Shown here one piece after another: positions 42,034 through 51,800 of a stretch of DNA of 60,057 nucleotides. The translations under genes and the position numbers were made by a program. Source of the DNA: CAIVAT01 sp037128705. GTDB taxonomy: Bacteria; Bacteroidota; Bacteroidia; Bacteroidales; FEN-979. The notes below the pieces were generated by a model. The model was not told the DNA's origin. It ran no database searches and saw only the letters and a program-made list of their open reading frames with translations. Each line of letters begins with the position of its first letter. The first letter of the stretch is position 1. The stretch covers positions 1 through 60,057 of the forward strand of contig JBAXVX010000025.1 of the NCBI GenBank assembly GCA_037128705.1. The letters run 5' to 3'.

Positions 42034-42576
42034 ATGCGTATATTACGTGATAGTGTTATCGGGGTTGTCATTGATTTTCAGGAACGGATTTTCCCGGCCA
42101 TCTGGGAATATGAAAAGCTGGAAAAAAATGTTCCCATCCTGATCTCAGGACTGAAGGCGCTCGGGATTCCCCTGATGGTGACTGAACAGTATGTCAAGGG
42201 ACTTGGACCTACCGTGCCGGTGATTGCCGAAACCATCGAGGGAATCGTAAGGATTGAAAAAGCATCCTTCAGCTGTTGCGACGAGCCGGGTTTTATGATG
42301 GGACTGGCCTCATCTGGTAAGGATTATGTGATTGTTTCGGGAATAGAAAGCCATGTTTGTGTACTTCAAACGGTGATTGATCTCCAGCGAAACGGGTATC
42401 ATTCCATCGTGGTTGAGGACTGCATCTCCTCCCGGAAGGAAAACGATAAAAGGATTGCACTGGAACGTATGAGGCAGGAGGGGGTGATCATTACAACCTA
42501 TGAAGCCATCCTGTTTGAACTGCTCCGGTACTCCGGCGGCGACACCTTCAAGGCGATTTCAAGGCTGGTGAAATAA
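42034..42576 (+). CDS. Isochorismatase-family cysteine hydrolase (YcaC-like)
   Basis: A 180-residue Rossmann-like hydrolase. The catalytic triad of the family is visible: Asp14 (VVIDFQE), Lys76 (RIEKASFS) and Cys109 (GIESHVCVLQT). The cis-peptide region before the Cys and the overall length match the YcaC/nicotinamidase-like branch. Members hydrolyse amides or enol ethers, and the natural substrate of this branch is usually unknown. It lies between tRNA-Arg and the topoisomerase gene (33 bp upstream of the latter) and may be co-transcribed with it. Confidence 0.88.
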   Translation: MRILRDSVIGVVIDFQERIFPAIWEYEKLEKNVPILISGLKALGIPLMVTEQYVKGLGPTVPVIAETIEGIVRIEKASFSCCDEPGFMMGLASSGKDYVIVSGIESHVCVLQTVIDLQRNGYHSIVVEDCISSRKENDKRIALERMRQEGVIITTYEAILFELLRYSGGDTFKAISRLVK

Positions 42577-42608
42577 AATGATTTGAGATTTGATTTTTGA
42601 GTTTACTT

Positions 42609-45446
42609 ATGTCCACTGAAGAATTGACCAACGGTAATGGTGACCACCCCGAACTTGAAACGGGAACATTGCAGGAAGCGGTTCACCTTTCGGAGATGTA
42701 TCAGAATTGGTTCCTTGATTATGCCTCGTATGTCATACTGGAGCGGGCCGTCCCTGAGATAACCGATGGTTTGAAACCTGTGCAGAGAAGAATCCTTCAT
42801 GCCATGAAGGAGTTGGATGACGGCCGTTACAACAAGGTTGCCAACATCATTGGCCATACGATGAAGTATCATCCTCACGGGGATGCATCCATCGGGGACG
42901 CCCTGGTGCAGCTTGGACAGAAGGACCTGCTGATCGACTGCCAGGGGAACTGGGGCAACATCCTTACCGGCGACAGTGCCGCGGCTCCCCGTTACATTGA
43001 AGCGCGTCCTTCGAAATTTGCACACGAGGTTCTATTCAATGCCAAAACAACTCTCTGGCAGGCCTCTTATGATGGCAGGAACAAGGAGCCGGTTGCCCTG
43101 CCGGCCAAATTCCCACTTCTGCTGGCTCAGGGAGTGGAGGGCATCGCCGTCGGACTTGCCTCAAAAATTCTTCCGCATAACTTTAATGAACTGATTGACG
43201 CTTCGGTAAAAATTCTCCAGGATAAGGAATTTGAACTCTTTCCCGATTTTCTTACCGGAGGGATGGTCGATGTATCGCGATACAACGACGGCCTCAGGGG
43301 AGGCAAGATCCGCCTGCGGGCAAAGATCATTCTCGAAGATAAAAAAACACTGGTCATCCGCGAAATTCCTTATGGCACCACCACGGGGTCCATCATCGAT
43401 TCCATCCTGACTGCCAATGACAAAGGAAAGATCAAGATCAGGAAAATAGATGACAATACTGCTGCCGATGTGGAGATCCTGATCCACCTGGCGCCGGGGG
43501 TTTCACCCGATACCACCATGGATGCGCTGTATGCCTTTACCGAATGTGAAGTTTCCATTTCACCCAACGCCTGTGTGATTGAGAACGGAAAACCCCGTTT
43601 CATGGGAGTTTCCGAAATACTCAGGGTGAATACACAACGTACGGTTGACCTTCTGAAGATGGAACTGGATATCAGGCGGCAGGAATTGCTCGATCAGCTC
43701 CACTACAATTCGCTGGAGAAAATATTCATTGAAAACGAGGTATACGAGGGGATCAAAAAATGCAAGACGACCGAGGAAATTGATGCTGCCATTTTCAGGG
43801 GGCTGAAACCCTTTGCAAAGCTGATCATCCGGCCGGTTTCCGAAGAGGACGTTCATAAACTGCGGAAAATACCCATCGAACGGATTTCCCGTTACAATGC
43901 CGCCAGGGCTGATGAGGTAATGGCGACGATCAAGGTGGAGATGGACGAGGTTGAAAATCATCTTGCACACCTGATCGATTATGCCATTGAATATTTCAGG
44001 CAGATCCGGAAAAAATATGGTAAAAACCGCGACCGGCGGACCGAAATCAGAAGTTTCGACAACATCGAGGCAGCCAAGGTCGCGGCTGCCAACGAAAAGC
44101 TTTATGTGAACCGCGAGGAGGGTTTTGCCGGGACCGGTTTAAAGAAGAATGAATTCGTGTGCGATTGCTCCGATATCGACGACATCATTGTTTTTCGTGA
44201 CGACGGAACCTTTCTTGTCGTTAAGGTTGCCGACAAGATGTTCGTTGGCCAGAATATCATTCACATTGCCATCTTCAACAAGAATGACAACCGTACTGTT
44301 TATAACCTGATATACCGGGATGGAAAGAACGGCAAGATCATGGTCAAGCGGTTCAGCGTGCTTGGGGTGACCAGGGACAAGGAATATGCCGTTACCAAAG
44401 GGACACCGGGTTCAAAGGTGTTATATTTCACGGCCAATCCGAATGGGGAGGCTGAAGTGGTAAGGGTTGACCTGAAGCCCAAACCCCGCCTTAAAAAGAG
44501 CTCGTTTGATTTTAACTTCGCCGAAATTGTCATTAAAGGGCGAAGTTCCATCGGCAATACGCTTTCAAAGTATGCTGTCAGGAAAATCGAACAGCGGCAG
44601 GAGGGAATCTCTACCCTGGGTTCCCTGAATATCTGGTATGATGAGACTGTTCAACGTCTCAATACCGATGACCGTGGTATGCTCCTGGGCGCTTTTTCGG
44701 GCGCTGATCGGATTATCACATTCATGCAGTCAGGTTATTATCGAATCACCTCCTTCGATTTGTCCACCCACTTTGATGAGGAGATGATGCGCATTGAGAA
44801 ATACCATCCCGGCAGGGTTTATACTGCTGTTTACCATGAAAATCAAACAAAACACTACTTTGTAAAGCGATTTAAAGCCGAGCTGACAGAGAAAAAAGTT
44901 GAATTTGTCGAGAATGCCGACCGGCTTATTCTCTTCTCCGCTGATCCCCATCCGAGAATTGAGCTGTTGTTCGACATGAAATTAAAGACCAAAGGGGATG
45001 AACAGGAGGAGATCATTGTACATGAGTTTATCGGAGTCAAGGGGTTAAAGGCCAAAGGGAAGCGGTTATCCATTCATGCCATAAAGAAGCTCACATGGCT
45101 TGAGCCCTTGATCATTGAGGAGCCGGCCATTGACAGTGGATTTGCCACGAAGGATGAAGAGGCCGGACCGGCAGATTCTATGCTGCTTTCTGACGAGGTG
45201 TCTCAGTCAGTTGATGACCTTACTACGCGGGACCCGGCACCCGAAGAGGGTGATCGGCCTCATACATCAACAGAGCCTTCCCCTTCGGATACGATGAGAG
45301 CGGTGCAGGAAAACCGGGCAGAGATTCCGGAGAAGACTGCTGTTCCTAAGAAAAGGGGCAGAAAAAAGAAACAGGAACCAGGGGCAGAACAGTCTAAAGA
45401 GGGGGCAGATTCTGGGGATATTATACAGATGGAACTGCCCTTGTAG
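42609..45446 (+). CDS. parC: DNA topoisomerase IV subunit A
   Basis: The breakage-reunion subunit of topoisomerase IV, about 945 residues from the ATG at 42609 (a TTG four codons upstream is less likely). The N-terminal domain shows LDYASYVILERAVPEITDGLKPVQRRILHAM, YHPHGDASIGDALVQLGQKDLLI and the active-site Tyr129 in AAPRYIEARPSKFA. A C-terminal beta-pinwheel follows (about 500-790), then an acidic/low-complexity linker and a Lys/Arg-rich end (KKRGRKKKQEPG). Sequence and pinwheel match the Bacteroidota ParC group rather than GyrA (no GyrA box was identified). parE is not in the window. It decatenates daughter chromosomes and is a quinolone target. Confidence 0.93.
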   Translation: MSTEELTNGNGDHPELETGTLQEAVHLSEMYQNWFLDYASYVILERAVPEITDGLKPVQRRILHAMKELDDGRYNKVANIIGHTMKYHPHGDASIGDALVQLGQKDLLIDCQGNWGNILTGDSAAAPRYIEARPSKFAHEVLFNAKTTLWQASYDGRNKEPVALPAKFPLLLAQGVEGIAVGLASKILPHNFNELIDASVKILQDKEFELFPDFLTGGMVDVSRYNDGLRGGKIRLRAKIILEDKKTLVIREIPYGTTTGSIIDSILTANDKGKIKIRKIDDNTAADVEILIHLAPGVSPDTTMDALYAFTECEVSISPNACVIENGKPRFMGVSEILRVNTQRTVDLLKMELDIRRQELLDQLHYNSLEKIFIENEVYEGIKKCKTTEEIDAAIFRGLKPFAKLIIRPVSEEDVHKLRKIPIERISRYNAARADEVMATIKVEMDEVENHLAHLIDYAIEYFRQIRKKYGKNRDRRTEIRSFDNIEAAKVAAANEKLYVNREEGFAGTGLKKNEFVCDCSDIDDIIVFRDDGTFLVVKVADKMFVGQNIIHIAIFNKNDNRTVYNLIYRDGKNGKIMVKRFSVLGVTRDKEYAVTKGTPGSKVLYFTANPNGEAEVVRVDLKPKPRLKKSSFDFNFAEIVIKGRSSIGNTLSKYAVRKIEQRQEGISTLGSLNIWYDETVQRLNTDDRGMLLGAFSGADRIITFMQSGYYRITSFDLSTHFDEEMMRIEKYHPGRVYTAVYHENQTKHYFVKRFKAELTEKKVEFVENADRLILFSADPHPRIELLFDMKLKTKGDEQEEIIVHEFIGVKGLKAKGKRLSIHAIKKLTWLEPLIIEEPAIDSGFATKDEEAGPADSMLLSDEVSQSVDDLTTRDPAPEEGDRPHTSTEPSPSDTMRAVQENRAEIPEKTAVPKKRGRKKKQEPGAEQSKEGADSGDIIQMELPL

Positions 45447-45494
45447 TGAACGGTTGAAAATCCCTTTTGATGAAGTAGAATAAAAATTTTAAAA

Positions 45495-46700
45495 ATGGTT
45501 GACGATAAAGTATTGCAAATTTCAGAAGATGTCAGTTGGATTGGTGTTCTTGATCGTGACATTGTCACCTTTGATGTTGTGATGGAGACGAAATTCGGAA
45601 CCACCTACAATTCCTATTTTATCAATGCCGCGAAAAAAACCGTGGTCGACACGGTCAAAGAGAAATTCTGGGAAACCTATCTTGCCAAGTTGAAAAAATG
45701 TGTAAACCCGGAAGAGATCGAATACATCATCTTAAATCATACCGAACCTGACCATTCAGGATGTGTGGCCCGGTTGCTTGAAATCGCCCCGAACGCCCGG
45801 GTGGTCGGCAGCGGGAATGCCATCAGGTATCTCAAAGATTTGCTTGGATTCGAATTTCAGCACCAGATCGTAAAGGATGGACAAACGCTGGATCTTGGAA
45901 ATAAAACGCTTCAGTTTGTTGCTGCTGCAAATCTGCACTGGCCGGATACCATCATGACCTATCTCCGCGGGGACAACATTTTGTTTACCTGCGATATTTT
46001 TGGAGCACACTATTGTAATGTGGCAGTTTTCGATGATCTGGTTGGTGACTTTGACGATGCTTTCAGGTATTATTTCGATGTGATCATGAAGCCATACAGC
46101 AGGTTCATGCTTCAGGCGATTGAGCGGATAAGGACCTTTGATATTTCTGTTATCTGTCCGGGTCACGGCGCGGTGTTGAGGAAAAACTGGAAAAAGTATG
46201 TCGACCTTTCAGAACTTTACGCCAGCGAAGCAATGCATGACCAGCAGAAGAACCGGGTTTTCCTGGGTTATGTTTCGGCATACCGGAATACTGGAGCCAT
46301 TGCCGCGATGATTGCTGAAGGGATTAAAAAGGCCGGCGATATTGAAGTCGACCTCTGCGATCTCGAACACATGGACATGGCAACGGTCGAGCATAAGCTC
46401 ATCCGGGCATCTGCCATCGTTTTAGGATGTCCCACATTCAACCAGAATATCCTGCTTCCAATTTACCAGGTTTTTGCACTGATTAATCCGATTCGCGACC
46501 GCAATAAACTGGCTGCTGCGTTTGGTTCCTACGGATGGAGCGGGGAGGGGGCGAAAATAATGGTCTCAGCAATGAATTCATTAAAGCTCAATGTGGTGGA
46601 TGAAGGTTTGATGATCAAATTCACGCCCCATAGCGAGGTAAAGGACAAATGCATCGAATACGGTCATCGGTTTGGATTGAAACTGCTTCAGGGAACTTGA
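45495..46700 (+). CDS. Flavodiiron protein (A-type, FprA/ROO)
   Basis: A 401-residue flavodiiron protein that reduces O2 to water or NO to N2O, protecting anaerobes. The N-terminal metallo-beta-lactamase domain holds the di-iron ligands His82-x-Glu84-x-Asp86-His87 (NHTEPDHSG), His148 (NLHWPD), Asp167 (FTCDIFGAH) and His224 (GHGAV). The C-terminal flavodoxin domain (about 255-400; YVSAYRNTGAIAAMIAEGIKKA, GCPTFNQNILLP, GSYGWSGEGAK) binds FMN. No rubredoxin or flavin reductase domain is fused, so electrons come from a separate rubredoxin. It lies 48 bp after parC. Confidence 0.94.
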   Translation: MVDDKVLQISEDVSWIGVLDRDIVTFDVVMETKFGTTYNSYFINAAKKTVVDTVKEKFWETYLAKLKKCVNPEEIEYIILNHTEPDHSGCVARLLEIAPNARVVGSGNAIRYLKDLLGFEFQHQIVKDGQTLDLGNKTLQFVAAANLHWPDTIMTYLRGDNILFTCDIFGAHYCNVAVFDDLVGDFDDAFRYYFDVIMKPYSRFMLQAIERIRTFDISVICPGHGAVLRKNWKKYVDLSELYASEAMHDQQKNRVFLGYVSAYRNTGAIAAMIAEGIKKAGDIEVDLCDLEHMDMATVEHKLIRASAIVLGCPTFNQNILLPIYQVFALINPIRDRNKLAAAFGSYGWSGEGAKIMVSAMNSLKLNVVDEGLMIKFTPHSEVKDKCIEYGHRFGLKLLQGT

Positions 46701-46760
46701 ACTTTGCCGGGTTGAATTCATTCGGCTCGGGACAGATCAATCCTGTATGAAAACAAATAC

Positions 46761-46768
46761 TAAATTTG
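46761..46768 (+). promoter_or_regulatory. -7 box (TAAATTTG) of the unrecognised lipoprotein gene
   Basis: A perfect TAnnTTTG match 42 bp before the GTG at 46811. No exact -33 box found. Confidence 0.4.
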
Positions 46769-46810
46769 TAAATTCAAAGTTATATTGAGAATAAAGAATT
46801 GGCTTCAAAG

Positions 46811-47659
46811 GTGAAATTCGGAATTCGTCCAATCATATTTTCCATCTGGATTGTGTCAGGCATACTGATCCTTTCATCCTGCCTGCCTGAACGTAAAATC
46901 GCGAATGATTTTATTCAATCGCAGCATGTGTTGAATCTGCTGGTTAATCCGCCCGAATTTGTTTTTAAATACAACCACAAGGGTGAAATTGTCGAAGGAT
47001 TCGACTCATTGTCCGAATCAAAACAAGATTCGGCTCTTTGGTCGTCCAGCATCTTCGTTCAGTATCTTAACGACAGCATTGTCCTTGAAACCTATATGAA
47101 CAAATTTATAACCGAGCTCCGCGACCTGGGATTTAATGTTTACCTGGCAAGCGACATCGATTCGTTTATGACCGGGAAACCCCAATCTTATATTGTGGAT
47201 ATCGCGCAGATCCAGGTAGATGAATATTTTTATCCGCTTCTCGACCAGGAGGATTTCATGGATACGACCTATTACAAAAAAATCAACCTCAATGCCGTTG
47301 ATTTCAGCTCCTGGTTTGAGCTTCATAAGGCCAATGCGGAGAATGTAAAAAAAATGGTGCTTTATTCCTCCAGTACATCCTACGATTCATTCGACGGACG
47401 ATTTTTTAACGACCCCTTTACAGGCGCTGTACGCTATAAATACACCATTGATACATTGAACCTGAAGGATGTATATGCCATGGCAACCTATCTTGGGAAG
47501 AAGCATGCAGACTATATGTATGATTATTTTATGAATCAATACATTGCCAAACATTTGCCCGAAGGCATGAAAATGATGGATTATTACCACTATGACCGGA
47601 ACCGTAAAACCTTCGCCCCTGCCTACGAAGAACGGTTCGATATCCTGGGACCGAAGTAA
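46811..47659 (+). CDS. Unrecognised lipoprotein
   Basis: I do not recognise this family. From the GTG at 46811 the product has 282 residues with an SPII signal (KFGIRPIIFSIWIVSGILILSSC, Cys near residue 23). A TTG four codons upstream is the other start option. The mature part is acidic and rich in Tyr/Asp, with a central stretch (SYIVDIAQIQVDEYFYPLLDQ, VDFSSWFELHK) and a helical end (MATYLGKKHADYMYDYFMNQYIAKHLPEGMKMMDYYHYD). No enzymatic motif was seen. The Cys is followed by LPERK. It is convergent with tsaD; the 121-bp gap between them is almost entirely short tandem repeats. Confidence 0.75.
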   Translation: MKFGIRPIIFSIWIVSGILILSSCLPERKIANDFIQSQHVLNLLVNPPEFVFKYNHKGEIVEGFDSLSESKQDSALWSSSIFVQYLNDSIVLETYMNKFITELRDLGFNVYLASDIDSFMTGKPQSYIVDIAQIQVDEYFYPLLDQEDFMDTTYYKKINLNAVDFSSWFELHKANAENVKKMVLYSSSTSYDSFDGRFFNDPFTGAVRYKYTIDTLNLKDVYAMATYLGKKHADYMYDYFMNQYIAKHLPEGMKMMDYYHYDRNRKTFAPAYEERFDILGPK

Positions 47660-47673
47660 AACAGAACCTTGCT

Positions 47674-47781
47674 CAATTACCAATTACCAATTACCAATTT
47701 TTACTCCATTACTTCATTACTCCATTACTTTATTACTTCTTACCCTGTCACCTTGTTACCCTGTCCCCCTGTCACCCTTTT
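47674..47781. repeat. 7-bp (CAATTAC) and 8-bp (TTACTYCA/TACCCTGT) tandem arrays
   Basis: Three CAATTAC heptamers plus CAATT (47674-47699) run into about ten 8-mers in exact phase from 47701 to 47781: TTACTCCA, TTACTTCA, TTACTCCA, TTACTTTA, TTACTTCT, TACCCTGT, CACCTTGT, TACCCTGT, CCCCCTGT, CACCCTTT. The array fills the gap between two convergent genes and touches the tsaD stop codon. Confidence 0.85.
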
Positions 47782-48818
47782 CATTTCGCCCTTGCATAAG
47801 GAACATCGGCCTGGCTGCCAAAATCACCTTTCAGGTATTTGAAATACCCGGCAATGGCAATCATGGCAGCATTATCCGTTGAATATTGCAGGGGAGGGAC
47901 AAAGATGTTCCATCCGTATTGGTCGCGGGCATTTTCAAGGGCCCTGCGCAATCCGGAGTTGGCTGAGACACCGCCGGCAATGGCCACATCAGGCCATTCA
48001 TGATCAGGGTTGAGGTTTCGCATTTTTTCCATCGCCACACAAAGTTTTACCATAAGCATGTCGACAATGGTAGCCTGGATGGAGGCACAAAGATCATTTT
48101 TATTCTTTTCAATGAAGTCCGGGTCTTCTTTTAACCTGTCGCGAAGAAAATAGAGGATGGAGGTCTTTAGCCCGCTGAAGCTGAAATTGAGCCCGGGAAT
48201 GTGGGGTTTTGAGAAGGTGAAACGCCCGGGATCACCCAGTTGGGCATACTGGTCGATCAATGGGCCCCCGGGATAGGGAATGCCCATGATCTTGGCTGAT
48301 TTATCAAATGCTTCACCGGCTGCATCATCAATGGTTTGCCCGATCACCTCCATGTCAAAATAATCGCGGAGCAGGACAAATTGCGTATGCCCGCCGGATA
48401 CGGTCAAACAAAGGAACGGAAACCGTGGGATGGGATTTGTCCTGCCGGTATTTCTGATAAAATGGCTCAGGACGTGGGCTTGCAGGTGATCCACCTCGAT
48501 GAGCGGGATCTTCAATCCAAGAGAAAGAGCCTTGGCAAAGGAGGTCCCGACCAGCAGTGATCCCAGAAGACCGGGACCCCGCGTAAATGCGATGGCAGAA
48601 AGTTGATTTTTACCTATATTTGCTTTTTGTATGGCAGTTTCAATAACAGGGATAATGTTTTGCTGATGCGCACGCGAAGCCAGTTCAGGGACGACGCCCC
48701 CGAAATTTTTATGAACATCCTGGCCGGCAGTGATATTTGAAATGATGACATCATCCATGATAACAGCTGCTGCCGTATCATCACAGGAGGATTCGATGCC
48801 GAGAATATAAGTTTGCAT
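47781..48818 (-). CDS. tsaD: tRNA N6-adenosine threonylcarbamoyltransferase
   Basis: An essential tRNA-modifying enzyme of about 345 residues that transfers threonylcarbamoyl to A37 of ANN-reading tRNAs, with TsaB and TsaE. Start chosen at MQTYILGIESSCDDT (48818). A longer frame with seven more codons lacks homology and overlaps the promoter region. Metal-binding and family motifs: GVVPELASRAHQQ, VDHLQAHVLSH (HxxxH), GGHTQFVLL, PGGPLIDQ, FSFSGLKTS and AGGVSANSGLRR. It is divergent from tamB, and a -7 box (48851-48858) lies 33 bp upstream within the tamB 5' end. Confidence 0.97.
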   Translation of the reverse strand: MQTYILGIESSCDDTAAAVIMDDVIISNITAGQDVHKNFGGVVPELASRAHQQNIIPVIETAIQKANIGKNQLSAIAFTRGPGLLGSLLVGTSFAKALSLGLKIPLIEVDHLQAHVLSHFIRNTGRTNPIPRFPFLCLTVSGGHTQFVLLRDYFDMEVIGQTIDDAAGEAFDKSAKIMGIPYPGGPLIDQYAQLGDPGRFTFSKPHIPGLNFSFSGLKTSILYFLRDRLKEDPDFIEKNKNDLCASIQATIVDMLMVKLCVAMEKMRNLNPDHEWPDVAIAGGVSANSGLRRALENARDQYGWNIFVPPLQYSTDNAAMIAIAGYFKYLKGDFGSQADVPYARAK

Positions 48819-48850
48819 AATTAAAGGCGAAATTACCATAAAAACGGGTT

Positions 48851-48858
48851 CAAAAATA
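48851..48858 (-). promoter_or_regulatory. -7 box (TATTTTTG) of tsaD
   Basis: A perfect TAnnTTTG match on the minus strand, about 33 bp before the MQTY start. It supports the shorter tsaD start and lies in the presumed tamB 5' coding region. Confidence 0.4.
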
Positions 48859-48876
48859 CTGCTTTATCTTGTCACG

Positions 48877-51800
48877 GTGATTTTGGCACTGGGGACCACC
48901 CTCTATTCGGTTTTCCGGAGCGATGACGTGCAAACCATGTTGGTGCGCCTGGCCGCTGATTATCTTTCGAAGGAGATGAAAACCGAGATCAGGATCAGCG
49001 GATTGGGTCTGTCATTCAAGAATGGACTTCTGATCGAGGGGATATCAGTCCGTGATCTTCACCATGAAATTCTTTTTTCAGCCAACACACTGGGGCTCAG
49101 GCCGGGACAAATATCCCTGAAGAACCACCATGTTAATCTTGACAAGGTTTTTATTGAGAAGGGAAATGTTCAGCTCATTACCCATCGCGGAGACAGCACG
49201 CTTAACCTGCAGTTTATCGTGGATTATTTCTCGTCGACAGATACGATAACCAAAACAGATACTACGGCCTCCTCCCCCTGGGGGATTTCAATCTCAGCCG
49301 TCGACCTTTCAGACACAAAATTTCATTTGCAGGATCAAAATGAACCTCTCTCTCCTGAAGGAATGGATTATACGAACATAGATGTATCGGAAATCAACCT
49401 TGAACTGACTGATATTGCGTTCGATGCAGATACCATTCATGCAAATATCAAACACCTGTCGGCCAGGGAACGCAGTGGGTTTGTCCTTCACAACTTAAGC
49501 GGCGAATTCCAGGTCGGCCCGAAATTTCTCAAGGCACATAATCTGAAGATCCTCACAGATCACTCTGACCTGGCTCTGACCTTTGATTTTTTGTATGACC
49601 GCTGGAACGCCTACAACGATTTTCTCAACAAAGTTACCATTCAGACCCAGATCGAACCATCCTATCTTGACCTTCAGGATATCGGATATTTTGCGCCGGA
49701 GCTGCTGGTGATGAAGGACAGGATTCGATTGTCGGGCAGTATCAAAGGAACGGTCAGCAATTTCAAGGCCCGCGATTTTCGCTTTGCTTTCGGGAAGAAC
49801 ACCTTTTTTTACGGGAATGTCAGTGCCCTGGGGTTGCCCGATGTGGAAGAAACATTCATTGATTTGAATGTCAAAGCGATGAATACCAATAAGGAGGATA
49901 TCGAATCGATGCTGATCCCGGGCGACATGCGCCATGTTGAATTACCCGGAATGCTCGCCAACATAGGCGTAGTGAACCTGAGGGGGGTCTTCACCGGTTT
50001 TTACAATGATTTTGTGGCCAATGCGCATGTCAATACCAACCTGGGGAGCATTGGAGCGGATCTTTCGCTGAAAAAACAGAAGGGGAGCAAACTTATTGGA
50101 TACACAGGCCAGTTGAATGTCATCTCCTTTGATATCGGGAAACTGACCGGCAACCAGAAATACCTTGGCATCATCACCATGAAGTCGGATATAAACGGGA
50201 AGGGTTTCAAACTGGATGAAGCCGACCTTAAAATGAATGTCCGCATCGATTCGGCTTACCTGAATAATTACAATTTCAAGAACCTGGATATTTCCGGATC
50301 TTTGGTTGACAAACAATTTACCGGGTTACTTAATGTCGACGATCCAAATCTGCATCTCGATTTCAACGGGCTTGTCAATATGGGAGACAGCCTGCCTGAA
50401 TTTGATTTCAAGGCGCAGATTCATCACGCCCAATTATTTGAACTTCACCTGCTTAAGCGTGATTCCGTTGAAAACCTTGCTGCCTTTCTGAAGGTGAATT
50501 TTAAAGGGACCAATTTAGATAACATCGATGGGTCGATCCTCATCGACAATACGATCTATGCCGAGGGAACCAAGGTTGTCACCATGCATAACTTTTCGCT
50601 TCTGACCAGGCAGGATACCGCAGCCGGAAAAAGTTACCATCTTCAGTCCGATTTCGTGGATGCAGACATAACAGGTGCCTTTTCATTCAAGGCGCTGGTT
50701 CCGTCATTAAGCACCTTCATTCAGAATTACCTGGCCTCCTTCAATATGAACGATTCGTTGATCGCGCTGAGTGAGGCGCAGTCGAATCAAAAGATGAACT
50801 ACGAACTGCGCTTCAGGAACTCGGACGAGATTACGAATGTCTTTTTACCTTTTCTCCGGATAGCACCCAACTCGATGTTGCATGGGTATTACAACGAAGA
50901 GAAGGGATCTCTGGTGATGAAGGGTAGTTCTCCTGCACTTTTCATCAATAATATCGAATTGAACAACTGGTACCTGGATGCCGAGAATAAGATGAATGAC
51001 ATGACCATTACTACAGGGGCATCCACCGTTTACTTCAAGAAGGCTGACAAAAAGGATTCGCTGGAGGTGAAAATTGACTCATTCCAGTTAGTTTCGAATT
51101 TAAGGCATGACAGTATCCTTTATTCCATGAATTGGGTCGGCAATGCCAGGAAGAGCGAACTGGCTGGATTTGCGAGTTTCCGTGACAGTCCTGTTATTAA
51201 AGTGAAGTTGGAACGCTGCCACGTATTCCTGAATGAAAAATACTGGGGCGTTGATCCGGAAAATTTCGCCAGCATTGATACATCCTCTGTCTTGCTGTCT
51301 AAAATCGGGTTTAATTCCGGGGATCAGTATCTCAAAATAAATGGGAAACTATCCACTTCCAGGGCCGATACCTTGAACATTGATTTTAACAAGGTAGACA
51401 TCTCGCGGCTCGATCAGTTGATCGGCAGTTCCCAGGTAGATGTGGATGGCATCCTGAGCGGGCATGTGAGGATTGCCAAACCTTATGCCAATATCGCCGT
51501 TCTGTCGGACCTGCGTATCGACAAATTCAAATTCAACAAGGAGTTATTGGGCGATGCCACTTTTGATATTATGTTTGATTCAGAGACCTCCAGATTTGAT
51601 GTTAAATCTCAAATCTACTATACCGGCAACATCGGCACAAACATCCCATTTTCCCTTATTGGTAGTTATTTTTTAGATAAGAAAAATCCTCATTTTGATT
51701 TTGATCTGGCCCTGAAAAACCTGAATTTACGAATGCTTGGTCCTTTTGTTTCCGACATTATGTCCGGAGTCAACGGATTGGCATCAGGACAGGTTAAAAT

